Shown here one piece after another: positions 1-11,854 of a stretch of DNA of 64,000 nucleotides. Origin of the DNA: Chromera velia. Its lineage: Eukaryota > Sar > Chromeraceae. A model generated the notes under the pieces. That model made no database searches and was not told where the DNA came from. It was given only the letters and a program-made list of their open reading frames with translations. Position 1 is the first letter of the stretch; every line of letters starts with the position of its first letter. The stretch covers positions 24,510 through 88,509 of the forward strand of contig JAHBMJ010003630.1 in NCBI GenBank assembly GCA_018398765.1. Direction: 5' to 3'. The position numbers were made by a program, and so were the translations under genes.

Positions 1-1746
1 GTTCCCGGCAGATAGACTTCCCCCCCCACCCCCAAACCCCCCCATAGCAGACAAACAAGCAGCACGGGAGAACGCAGTCCCTCCTCGGCTCACCATTGCC
101 ACCGTAATCCTCCTCCTAACCGCAAGGAATTCCGACAGCTTCTCCGAGCAGATCGAAACACCTCTACGTCTAGAAGCCAACCTTTCTAACCTCCTCAAAG
201 CCCTATCCCCCCCACCTTCCCCTGTCACCTCTCTGCCTATGCAGTCAGATTTGAACCTCCAGCTAAACTCACCTTTCACTCTCCTCCTCACTCCCACCGT
301 ATTCCACTTTAGCATGTATGATCGAATGCAGGCCATCTCCGCATCTTGCAATTCTATCTGGGACCCTGCAACAACGACCAGTGGCGTAACCACAAACAAT
401 CCATGCCTCCCGTTATTTGTAGAAAGAGTTGAGTAGAATCGATGTGCATACCCCCGCCCTGACGCGTTCCTTTTTCCACTAACCCCACCTCCTACCCTCC
501 TGCCTGCCGCATAAAGATACTGAATGAACCTATCCATCACAAAGCCTACCGTACTCCCCAAATAAAACCTACGTACCCATAGAGACCAAACCATATAGAT
601 GACTTTCCTTGCCGTGAAGTCTGCATGATCCCAGTGCTACCTGCAGCCTTTCTTGACGCCCCTCAAAAAGATGGAAAACTTTGAATCCGATAAATCAAGA
701 AAAAGATCCGCTGTCATGCAATGCAAAAGCAAGAGCCGACGCAACACCCTCTTTCTCATCCCTGCCCTAAAGACTGTGTGTTCCCTTGCAGCAGGGTCCT
801 CCTTCTTATGTGGAGATAGGGGGGAAATAGTGAGTAAGTATGATGGTAGAACCGAAGCATGCATATGCAGCGAGACGGAGAGTGCATAATCGTAGTCACA
901 AACTTGCAACCCACACACGGGACAAGATTGTATTTTGTGTTCCCCGGCACAAGCAAGAAACATCCTCAACCCTGCCATCGCTAACATACGTTCGGATACT
1001 TCCTCCCTACATCTCTCAGTCACAGCATTTCTCCCAAAACCCCTCACTCCTCTATCAGCCAACAACCGATCACGCACAGAGTCAATTTTGCTTTCCAACC
1101 AGTCAATGAATGAATTAATCCCTTTTGTAGAGAACGATATATCAAAGCTTACTTGATTAGGTCGCTCTGAAATCGTATCCCGATCATCCAGTCAAGCACC
1201 GCCCTGGCCGCCTTTTCCTTTTCATAGGGCCAACGCTACCCCAAACACGAGGGCCTGGATGTCCGCATTATCTGGAATGTTGCCTACCCCATAGTTCGTA
1301 AGGAACTGTACCAGATCCCTCCTCGCCACACTCTCTTCTACCCCCTTGATGCCGATTTTGATCAGCTTCGACGACTCAACGACTGCCTGCATCTCCCCGT
1401 CCCTGAACACCGGTGCCTCCTTTAGCAGATTGCCAAAGGAGATCCTATTACCGGATCTTCTCCCCGAGGGTTCAAGGCCTAAGCCCCGAAGTATATTCCC
1501 AGGCTGTTCGACATGCCTAGGTGTCATGTTCACTGGGGAGACAAACCTAGATCTGTCCCCTTCGGTCCCTCTACTCTTTGCATCCACCGCCCTCCCTCCA
1601 TTCACCCCCCCATTTACCCCCCCATCCCCTTCATCCGCTTGTTCTCTCCTCCTCTTAGTATACAGGGGTCTTGCCCCAGGCGCGGCGGCAGCTGCCGCAA
1701 ATCCCTCCGACCCCGTGATACTCCCCCCCCCCATTGCCTATGGCAT
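1..1746 (-). CDS. Element-like protein with GIY-YIG nuclease module (partial, four in-frame stops)
   Basis: One minus-strand frame runs from ATG at 1746-1744 to the left edge, about 580 codons, with only four stops: TAG 1738-1740, TGA 1222-1224, TGA 1192-1194 and TAG 637-639. Chance would give over twenty, so the frame is coding. The N-terminus is Gly/Ala-rich and basic. A Cys pair pattern (CPVCGLQVC) lies near 898-924. Between about 300 and 603 the order of motifs fits the GIY-YIG endonuclease fold: FYLGST (the YIG strand), then DRF with the catalytic-type Arg, then DAEMACIR with the catalytic-type Glu, then the WNT end; the first GIY strand is degenerate (VIYM). Such nucleases cut DNA and are common in mobile elements. 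The C-terminus lies outside the window. Whether it is translated through the stops is unknown; it may be a decayed element. Confidence 0.6.
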
Positions 1747-4143
1747 GTCTTGATCTGTGCCCAGCTGGGCCACGTCCTCAATTAAATAAGTAAGTACATA
1801 GCCGATTATATTTTTGTCTTAAATTTTTTTTGGCCGTATTAAATATAGCCGTTTTGTCAGCCACTTTATTTGTATGTTGCTCCAAAGATGTGTAATCATG
1901 CATATATATAATCCACGACCACCAGCACCGTGTCTGCGACTTACTGCTCACACTAGCCTCATTCTTATATTGCTTTCATCTCACTGCATACTCTCAATGC
2001 CTCTTATTCATTTCTTTTATCCCATTGTACTCCATTCTTTCCTTTCCGCTTCCCTGTGCCACTGTACGATCCTTATTGTCTATATGTATCCTGTAGCTCT
2101 CCGACTGCCCAAAATGATGTGGTCGTGTTAGCTCACTGCGCTGATATGTTCACTTATGCAGGTTTGTTGCTCGCATTCGATCATGCATTCACTCAACGTA
2201 TATATATCAATCTTTATTCATCTTATCACCGCTCGATCCCATAATAATCGGTTTCACTGCGTACTTTCGCATGATAATCCACTGCCTTGCCTATTTTGTT
2301 TCACTGTTCTCATTGTACCTTTGTACGCCACATCTCTCCTACTATCATCTAAGTTTCCTCTTCGCCGAGCCTTTCACGCTCACATCAGCTCTCACATCGA
2401 ATCTCATTAAATCTCGGTCTTCTCAGTTCAGTGCTTTAATTTCAATGCATGGCCTCTTCCCGCTTTGTTCTCTCTCATATTTGGTTTTCGCTTTTTTCTG
2501 CCCACAGCCATCAACTCATTGCTCTTATGCCCCAGCTAGTATCACCCGACGCAGACAGGTGGGCATGCAGGCAGGCAGGTAGGTAGGTAGGCAGGCAGGC
2601 AGATATACCAAACGGCAGACCCGTAAAATGAGAGAATGGCACTGGCAAAATAGCAGAAAGGCAGAGAAACATGCAAATACGTAGACATAGGGACTGCCAG
2701 GCAGGCAGGCAGGCAGGAAGGCAGATAAACAAACAGACAGACAGACACATAGGCTACTCTCTCGGTGACTCTGTTTGCTCACATCTCATCTCTTCACTTG
2801 TATTTCACTTTTTTTATCTTGCCTTTCTCATGCTATTTCTCTCAATTCCGACCTCTTATCCAACCTCTCAGCTGTACATATCTCTATATGCATACCACCT
2901 CACAAACAAACTGTGAGATTCAGAAGTTGCAATCCCACTCTGCTTCCGGCATGACTTAGCGTATTCTTGCCTACCTGCCTGTTGGCTGTCATGCAGGTAT
3001 GCCGTTCTGTGTGTCTGACTGCATTTCTAATTTTGTTTTCTTTTCTGAGTGTGTTCAAAGTTTTTCCTCCCTGTCTGTTTGACTGCTTTCTCATCATCCC
3101 AGCTACGTGCCCATTCTGTTTGCCTGACTACCTCCTGAATTTTGATCTTTCTGTTTGTCTATGTTCACTGAAAAGTTCTGACTGGGCCGCCCTATCCAAG
3201 GACTGCCTTTAACAACTTGCTATCCTGACAATCTTTCACATTTCGCTTTTTTGCTCTTCTATCTTTTCTCCCATCACCTCTTCTATCCTCTTTATCTGTT
3301 TTGTGTTTATTCTTTCTTTCTGTCACTGCTTTCTTCATTCTCTTCCCCCCTTTCATTTCTCTCTCCAGACGTATACTTCTTATTTTACATGTTTTTTCAT
3401 AACAGCGCCTGAAAGTTATTTCAGGATAAGTTTCCTCAACACGATCGTACTTGATCATCAACATCGACCGCTATTTATTGAATATCACTCTTTTATATAT
3501 TTTTTTCATGATGGCGCCTAAATGGTATTGCATGGTAAATTCTCTTGACTTGATTATACTAAGTCTTGATCCATAAGTTGATCATCAACATCGATTGGCA
3601 TTAATTTATTGAATACAGTTATAAAGAGCTTTTATAATCAAGCTGTTTGAGAAAATTTAGGAAAATTTATACCAGATTACAAAACTTTTTTGACTGACTA
3701 TTGATTGATCGATGAGTTCCACAGTTAGTACACAAAGCATTTATTAAAAAGTGTCTTCTAAGAAAGGTTACAGAATTTGTTTAGCCATGAGTCTAACGAA
3801 TTTTAGAATATTTTATGACACTGCTCTCATTTAATTGACTAGTTGATTGATTGAATATGTAATTTTTTAAAGTCATAATGATGTTAAATGCATTCGGTTC
3901 AGTGAATGTGTAATTAATGGATTTGGATACCAATAGTAGCTCAGGAAAAGATTTAGTAATCAGACTGTAATACTGCATGCTTATGTTTTTTAACGTTTTC
4001 CTTTAGCCCGTACGTCATAATTAACATACTCACAAGAGTCGGGTGACAAGACCTTAGTCACTTCCACGTGCAAAGCATGCGTACTCACTTGTTGATTTTT
4101 ATAATGATTATATGTTAATTACACCTATTGAGTTATCTCATTG
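1747..4143. other. Intergenic, low-complexity and AT-rich
   Basis: No convincing gene is seen. From 1870 to 3480 the plus strand is pyrimidine-rich with short open frames of biased composition. Tetranucleotide stretches of GGCA/GGTA occur at about 2560-2605 and 2697-2725. From about 3500 to 4140 the sequence becomes AT-rich with TTGATTGATTGA-type runs, like several other AT-rich blocks in the window. Confidence 0.5.
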
Positions 4144-4386
4144 ATGCGGAAGGAAAAGGCCAAAACGCGGGCGAAACTGAGAAGGCTTAAACATGAACAA
4201 AACCAAGAAGACCACACTCTCACTCAGCACCGCTGGACATGTCCACCTTGAAGTTACGTTCTGGAAGGTTGCTTCTCAGATGCTTGAATTTCAGTTTCAA
4301 ATCTGTCGACTTTATAACAGTTGCTTCTCGATTTGCCTGGGTGTAAATGAAGAGGGATTTATGCAGAGAGCACAGAAATATTATAG

Positions 4387-7300
4387 AAAATAATTTTGGA
4401 CAGAATTTCAAACTTGTTGAATAATCCTCGAATGTGGAAAACGCCCCTGACGGGCTTAGAGCAAGATGTGCCTCACTGGTCCACCCCTCCCATTAAAATC
4501 ACAGACAGCAAACAGGACCTGCTGAGAGCTTATAAGGAGGGGGTTCTCATGGTGGCAGAGGTTCTTCATACTGTTGATCTGGACTGGTACTTTCCTCTCA
4601 CTGGGATGTGGAGCGTTAGAGATCAGGCGTTAGTTTTAATGTAACAGGTTGATTAGGTCGAGCTGTTAGATTTGAAAAACTCCGACTTTGAAAAAATTGA
4701 AAAAGAAATTAAAAAGAGATGAAAGAGGAAGAGGGTTCCGATGGAGAAGCAGGGGGGGGGACGAAGGTGGGGGAGCTAGAGAGGGAGATGGTGAAAACGA
4801 TGAGAAAGAGGAAGAAAACTTTAAGGTAAGGCTGAGAAAAGGTGCATAAGGTGCTGGTGCTGGTGCAAAAACAAGTTTGCACCTTAAATCAGGAGCAAAA
4901 CAGGTGCAAAATAAGGTGTACCGTTTACCATATGACAGCTAGGTTTCTACGGTTGATTTCTAGTGTTTTTAGCGGCCAAAAGGCACCTTATTCAACGCCT
5001 AAAAGCTTTTTATGATGTAGCGTAGCTACACAAACTTTTACTGTGCAAAACCATATAAAATATCACTAGAAATGTCAGTGAAAAGACGAAAAGAAAAAAA
5101 AAATCTTGCATGCAATTAAAGACTATATGTCTCTGACTATGTCATGACTTCGGTCTCTTTCTGGGTCTCTTTTTTTCATTTAAAACCTGTTCAATGCTTT
5201 GTATGTATGATCTATAGCGTTTGAATATGTTTGGCGCCGTTTGCGTGCTGCACCATAGTCCAGTTGCGTCTTAGCTTATACGATCCATAAATCCTTCAAA
5301 CTGCACACGCATGCCCCTTTAGAGCGGAGCAAACTCTTGAAGAAAGCAACCACAAATGGTGCATTTTCATGAAAAAGAAAAAGAAGAAAGAATGAAACAA
5401 AGGAAGGTTTTTTTGGATTTTGTCTCCAAGCAAGGGCAAGCGAGGGCCTGATCTCAGAGGCTCAGAGCCCAGCCCCGTCATACCTTAGCTCTCTTTTTCA
5501 CTAACCCCCGTCCCTAAAACGACAACGGAGGACAAAAACTAGATAAAAAAGAGGAAGAAGAGAAAGAAGAAGACGAGGAAGAAGAGGAGAGAGCAGGCTC
5601 CTCACAGACTTTCTTTCACTCGAAGTCTGACTTGAAAATCGACCTCAGACTGTCAGTGAGTAATATGACGTCTTTCTTCCCTAGAAACTCCTCGGGTTTG
5701 ATGCGAGCTGGTTGGGGCGGAGGGAAGGCTTTGGCTTTTGATTTGAGTTTGCATTTGAAGAATGAGAGAAACATAGACAGAGTCGGACAGGTGCGATTCC
5801 TAACCCCAGACCCTCTTTTTCTGACTGACCCGGCTTAATTCATGATGTTCATCCAGACTAGCATGTCTTCCCATACCCTCCTGAGCCACCTGCAAGGATC
5901 TACACGGCTGGTACAAATTTTCTCCATCTTCAAATCCAAAAAAAGGCTCTCCCTGTTCTTGAACAGCCTCTCTTTTGTTTGCTGACATTTGTGTGAAGCC
6001 GTCTATCTGGACAGGGCCCCGGTTTGTGAAATTGAGAAGTGATTAACTGCAGTGACCGGTATACAGGACCGGTATGACTGATGACTCGCAAACGAACGGA
6101 TGAACACCCCTATAAAAGCTGCACTTCCCTTTACAGACGGTCTTCAAACCTTCTGGAAGTACCAAACGCAATGAGAAGCCGTGGTATGATAGAAAGTCAG
6201 ATACAGATCTGTATATAAGCATGCAAACTTGACAAGCCATCAGCAGACGGAAGTGACGAATGGTTCCACTCTCTAACACAAAGCAGCAAATTGAATGATT
6301 AAACCAATTGCATTCTTACTGACCAAGATAAATCGAGCCCGCCAATTGTAAAGAGCGCCCGGCACTAGGTTTCAAAAGTCCTTACCTGCAACCGAGAGGG
6401 ACGTACCTTCATGTATGCGTATTCCCATGTGTGTGCCATTTCTGCTTCTTTTCTTCATATCAATATGAAAAAGAATCTCCGTACAGCACTGTGTTGGCAT
6501 TCATCCTTGATTGCTAAAGGTCGATGAAGCTGTTTTCCTCCCGGCAAACCGTTTAGCATTGTGCCATTGTTTTGCAAACGGACTCAGTCTGCTTATGCAG
6601 CTTCTTGACTCAAACCTGTTGTTCTGATCCTTTTACCTTCGTGTGCTCCTCGTTGCTATGCGTGCACATGCAGTCGTTTCTGTTACATAAGGCAGCCCAT
6701 AAAACAGTTCTCATGCTGTAAAGAGAAGAGGTTCTCACATGATATACCCAGACTTAATTTCATGCAGCGCATATACGTTGTCGAACGTGCATTCGTTCAT
6801 GCATGCAGTGAGCCTTGCAGCCGATTTTCATCTCAAAAATTGGGTGATCGGATTTGTTCCGTGCACCGCGGCCCGGCAACACGCGCGCGTTTGGGGCTGC
6901 GAGGAGCCGCAGGGGCGGGGCCGTGAGGCCCGTGACGCGTTGTATGGCCATGACGCTGACACTTTTTACCCAATTCCATTCTATCAGGTGCAAAACAGGT
7001 ACATCAGGTGCATCTGGTGCAAAACAGGTGCATCTGGTGCAACTGTCTGGTTTGCACCTTTTCTGGGGTGCACCTTTTCTAAGCCCTACTTTAAAGAGAT
7101 TGTAAAGATTTTGAGAAATGCACATGATAGCCTTTTTGAAGAGGAACAGGGACGGGGGGGAGGAGGAACTAAGGTGAAGAAAATGCCGAAGCTTGTCCGT
7201 GATCCTCGGATGCCGAATGGTCAATTAATAGACATTAAACATTTCCTTTCTTCATATGTCTATGAGAAACCCAAATTAAAAAATGACGCCGTGCTTAAGC

Positions 7301-7413
7301 TTGGAAAGCGTCACAGAAAAGTGAGGGTAGGGGTGACTGGAGAGACAAAGGAGAAGCCCGAGACCTCCGCAGACAGCAGTGTTAAAGAGAATAAAAAATC
7401 AAAAAAGAAGTGA
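4387..7413 (+). pseudogene. Unclassified element ORF split by an insertion
   Basis: A coding-like frame from 4387 to 4825 is interrupted by the 4828-7087 element and resumes at about 7088. The left flank reads E-E-N-F-K and the right flank K-E-I-V-K-I-L-R; removing the insertion and one copy of the duplicated ACTTTAA restores a single frame. The left part carries TAA 4642-4644, TAG 4654-4656 and TGA 4720-4722 and a frame change in a G run at about 4752-4760. The right part, 7088-7413, is 108 residues, very Lys-rich at its end, and stops with TGA. No family was recognised. The open frame upstream of 7088 is element sequence and not part of this protein. It is probably an old mobile-element ORF. 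Confidence 0.4.
4828..7087. mobile_element. Inverted-repeat DNA element (AAGGTGCA family) with partial target duplication
   Basis: The left end (4828-4846) reads AAGGCTGAGAAAAGGTGCA. The reverse complement of the right end (7069-7087) reads AGGGCTTAGAAAAGGTGCA, so 17 of 19 bases match. Both ends continue into clusters of GGTGCA motifs. ACTTTAA lies just outside each end (4818-4824 and 7088-7094), consistent with a slightly eroded 8-10 bp target duplication. No transposase was recognised inside, so it looks non-autonomous. The left 630 bp is repeated at 7690-8333. Confidence 0.65.
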
Positions 7414-7689
7414 AAGAGAGTTTAGATTTAAGTGTATACATATGTTTTTTAAAAGCTATATATTATACAAGCATCTTAACTCAGTATACTTTTTATATTG
7501 ATGACCTTTGCAGACCTCTGAAGACCTAGTTGAAGTGCTTTAGTTTTGTAAAATTCCAAAAAAAAAAAATAAGCCTTCCATTTTTTTTTTTAAAGAATTT
7601 TTCAGTGCAGGGCCTAGGTACCGCAAGACTACGTGCATGTATCGCGGTCCTCCTTAGAAATAACAGTCAACAGTAGTCTGCGGCACTGT

Positions 7690-8333
7690 AAGGCTGAGAA
7701 AAGGTGCATAAGGTGGTGGTGCTGGTGCAAAAACAAGTTTGCACCTTAAATCAGGTACAAAACAAGTGCAAAATAAGGTGCACCGTTTACCATATGACAG
7801 CTAGGTTTCTATGGTTGATTTCTACTATTATTTTTAATTTTTTGGTGTTTCTAGCGGCCAAAAGGCACATCATTCAAGGCCTAAAAGCTTTTTATGATGT
7901 AACGTAGCTACACAAACTTTTACTGTATAAAACAATATAAAATGTCACCAGAAATGTCAGTGAAAAGACGAAAAGAAAAAAAAATCTTGCATGCAATTAA
8001 AGACTATATGTCTCTGACTATATCATGACTTCGGTCTCTTTCTGGGTCTCTTTTTTTCATTTAAAACCTGTTCAATGCTTTGTATGTATGATCTATAACG
8101 TTTGAATATGTTTGGCGCCGTTTGCGTGCTGCACCGTAGTCCAGTTGTGTCTTAGCTTATACGATCCATAAATCCTTTAAACTGCACACGCATGCCCCTT
8201 TGGAGCGGAGCAAACTCTTGAAGAAAGCAACCACAAATGGTGCATTTTCATGAAAAAGAAAAAGAAGAAAGAATGAAACAAAGGAAGGTTTTTTTGGATT
8301 TCGTCTCTGAGCAAGGGCAAGCGAGGGCCTGAT
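7690..8333 (+). repeat. Second copy of the left 630 bp of the 4828-7087 element
   Basis: The block starts with the same terminal AAGGCTGAGAAAAGGTGCA and follows 4828-5455 almost base for base in the same orientation, ending with GGGCAAGCGAGGGCCTGATCTC in both copies. Differences are scattered substitutions and a short insertion near 7826-7845. No matching right terminus was found after it, so this copy is truncated. It is a dispersed repeat and not a gene. Confidence 0.85.
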
Positions 8334-9187
8334 CTCGAAACAAACTAAAGAGATAAACTTTCCATCATAAATCCAGCTGCAGCTGAATCGCCGTTTCCGT
8401 TTGGAATCAATTTTGTATGCAAACACACGCACGCAGACAAGAATGAAACGATGAAAGAGGCACAAGATGCACCATACACGCAGGCACAGCATATTCGAGT
8501 GCACGCACTTTCAAGCAGATTCAAAAACCACATGTTCAATTGAATGAATCCCTTCGCGCAATTCGGTTGCTTGCGCTTCCTCCAAAGAAAAGAAAAGATC
8601 GGAAGCAACTTTTGTACACCGAGGAGACCGTCCTCACTGACCGTGGATGCATATACGCCTTATCCCACCGGTACTTCGTCGTTTTACATACCGCCCCCGG
8701 CCACTCTCTTTCTCCCCGCTGTCGTTGTACATCCGGCCCCTCCATCTCTCCCTTCCTATGTCTCTGCGTGTACCGATGCAATCAACACCCTGCAACAAGT
8801 CTGTATGACACGAGTTCGCAAAGCAAAGCTAACGACGCAGGACCCCACACACTAGCAGAATGTTCAAGGACCGAACCGAACCTAATAGATAGCAGGCACA
8901 TCCAGCCTTCCCGCAAGCGCGAGAGAGAATGGATGGGCAACTGTCAACCACCAGCGGCATCGATCACAAGGAGCTTCAAAAGCCGAAACTAAAAAAAAAA
9001 CCAAGAAATCAGGTCTGCTGGGACAAAACCTGATTTCATTCCCCTTTCCCTGTACACACGCAACACAATACGAAGTGCGCCTTCACACACTGAAGGACAG
9101 AAGTACGGCTCGGGAGACTCAATCAAGGCTGATGAAAAGATACAGAAGAAGGGATAGAGAAAGAGGACAAACAAACAAACAAACACG
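8334..9187. other. Intergenic, no gene recognised
   Basis: Mixed-composition DNA with several short open frames on both strands. None has a recognisable motif or convincing splice-site pair. Confidence 0.4.

Positions 9188-9267
<80 letters not shown>
9188..9267. repeat. (GT)n followed by (GA)n microsatellite
   Basis: About 38 bp of GT repeats pass directly into about 38 bp of GA repeats. Confidence 0.95.
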
Positions 9268-9271
<4 letters not shown>

Positions 9272-9599
9272 ACATTGGTGCACGCACTGTTCATGGCAGA
9301 AGAATGACTCATGAAATACGAGTACGTCTAATCTAAAGAACAAAAAAGCAGAAAGTGGACCGACGTATCCATCAGTCACTCAAGCACCGGCCCCCAAATC
9401 GATCGAGGAGAACAGAATACAACCAACAAGCTTGTTTTATTCAAGAGGCAGTGTCCTCCCAACAAGTGAGTGTCCTCCCCCCCGTCAACAGACAAACAGA
9501 CAGTACGACAGACTCACACTCGCAGTTGGGGTGGGCAGTGAAGGTATGCCGTCTCCATCGACTCATTGATGCCTCCAGCAAAAAAAGAGGGGGCGAGTG

Positions 9600-9626
9600 T
9601 CGAGGTCAGACGAGAGAAAAAGAGAG

Positions 9627-9665
<39 letters not shown>

Positions 9666-9674
9666 GAGAAAGAA

Positions 9675-9706
<32 letters not shown>

Positions 9707-10150
9707 AAAGAACGAACGAACGAACGAACGAAAGAAAGAAAAGAAAGAAAGAAAGAAAGAAAGAAAGAAAAGAAAGAAAGAAAAGAAAGAAAGAAAGAAA
9801 GAAAAGAAAAGAAAGAAAAGAAAGAAAAGAAAGAAAAGAAAGAAAAGAAAGAAAGAAAGAAAGAAAAGAAAGAAAGAAAGAAAGAAAGAAAAGAAAGAAA
9901 GAAAGAAAGAAAGAAAAGAAAAGAAAAGAAAAGAAAGAAAAGAAAGAAAAGAATCGGATAGAAAGAAAAGAAAGAAAGAAAGAAAGAAAAGAAAGAAAGA
10001 AAGAAAGAAAGAAAAGAAAAGAAAGAAAAGAAAGAAAAGAAAGAAAAGAAAGAAAAGAAAGAAAAGAAACAAAGAAAGAAAGAAAGAAAGAAAGAAAAGA
10101 AAGAAAGAAAGAAAGAAAGAAAGAAAAGAAAGAAAGAACAACGAAAGAAA
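9600..10150. repeat. ~550 bp homopurine GAAA-type satellite tract
   Basis: The plus strand is almost wholly A and G, built of GAAA and GAAAA units with a short AACG interruption at about 9711-9730 and a few single-base breaks (for example near 9954). All open frames here encode only Lys/Glu/Arg or, on the other strand, Phe/Leu/Ser, and are by-products of the repeat. Confidence 0.95.
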
Positions 10151-11819
10151 GGTCGAGACGGGCAGATGGTCCAGTCACTCGCTGTCCATCTAGCATATCA
10201 TCATCAGGGTAGGTGCTTGCGGGAGGGACTATTTAACCTCCAACGAAGGGAGGGACGATCTTTAGCTCCTCAGGTGAGCAAGCGGGCTGTCGGGGGAAAT
10301 GGGAAACTAAGGGAAGAGAAGAATGACGAGAGAGACAAACAGTCTCGACCTGCTTCTTATTCTTTCTGATTGAATATATAACGACTTCTTCCCCTACTTT
10401 GGTTTTTCTTTCTTCCTTGCTTTCACGAAAGAGCTGAAGAAAGACACATAAAGACAGATGAAAAAGAAGAAGGAAAAAAAGAAAGAAGAGAGTGTTAGAA
10501 AGAAAAGCAGACAGACAAACAGAATTTCTTCGTTCTTTCTCCTTCCTGCCCTTTCCCTCGACTCATTGTTAAAACAGACAGATAGACTATGTGACGTGTT
10601 TTCTCTTTTTCCCCAACAGAGATAGCTAGGCAGACAAGCCGAAAGACAGATAGACAAACAGAAAGAGAGACAGAGTGTATTTATTTTCTTTTTCTTCCCT
10701 TTTCTTCACACATTACAGACAGAGAGGACAGACAGATAGAGAGAAGGAAAGACGGAAGACAAGAAAAAAGGAAAGGAAAGAAGGAAGAAAGACAGAAGAC
10801 AGAAAACAGAGAGAAAAGAGGAAAAAGGGAAGGACGAAGGTGTCACAGCAGTGCAAGCTGAGAGACAAGCACAGAGCTTCAAAATCTTCTAACCATTCTA
10901 CAGGTCGTTTGCTCGGCAACGCAACATTTGCGCACGGCAGACCGAAGCTGCGCAAGTTGCCAAGCATGCATGCTCTGACTGACGCACGCAAGGAAGCCTT
11001 CATCCAGGAGGACCTGTCAAACTTCAGCTCGCGCACACTTTTTTCCCTTTCCCTTCCTCTTCGATTCTTCTCTTTCTTGGCAGTGTTCTCTCGTCAAGAG
11101 CAAAAGAAAAAAACCAAGAGAATTTCCGGATCGTCTGACTATCGGGGAATACAGGAGACGGAGACGACCTTACTGCGGATCGAGAGAAAGATCAAATCAA
11201 GAAGGGATCGTGACGTCAACGGAAAGAGAAGCAAGGAAAGACGAGGCAAGAAAGGAAAGAAAAGAAAGGGAAGAGAGGGATAGAGGAAACGACGCCCGGA
11301 AGCGAGAAAGCGAAAGCGCACGTATCCTTTCACCCATTTATTCATGCGCAGACCGAACAACACCACATCAACGCAGCATCGAATAGACGTGTAGGAAAAC
11401 ACAGGTGGCCTGAAAAGGAAGAAAGAGGGTATGGGGAGGAAGCACAGCATGGCAGAGAGGGCACAACTCAGAGAATGAATCAACATGAAAATCTGTTGCA
11501 AAAAATGAACACCCACACCCCAAAACTCTCCCGGAGGCAAGAAACTAACGCCCCAGTTCTTGCAAAAACCCGGGAGCATATTAGCAACAAGTCACAACCC
11601 CAAACAACAGGCTGGACTCGGCATACTCACCCATCGAAAGAGGTGAACAGATCGACGGAGAGATTTTGACAGAAAGAAAGAAAGAAAAGGTGGAAGGGAA
11701 TGAAGGCAGAAATGAAAGAAAGATGAATCAACAAACGCGACAAGAAAAAAAAAAAGAGGAAAGAACGGAAGGAAGGAAGGAAGGAAGGAAGGAAAGAAAG
11801 AAAGAAAAGAAAGAAAGAA

Positions 11820-11854
<35 letters not shown>

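Noticed and set aside
1346-1753. Plus-strand 135-codon ORF
   Set aside because: It is antisense to the long minus-strand frame and Pro/Ser-biased because of that frame's Gly/Arg codons.
4144-4386. Upstream extension of the 4387 frame
   Set aside because: It contains five stops in about 80 codons, close to chance, so coding cannot be claimed.
6739-7087. Upstream half of a 224-codon ORF at 6739-7413
   Set aside because: It lies within the inserted element; only the part after 7087 belongs to the split ORF.
9355-10212. Several open frames of 130-285 codons made of Lys/Glu/Arg or Phe/Leu/Ser
   Set aside because: They are translations of the GAAA repeat in different frames and have no coding signal of their own.
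10903-11037. CCCH-like fragment (FAHG motif) on the plus strand
   Set aside because: The metal-binding Cys residues are absent and no flanking exon fits.
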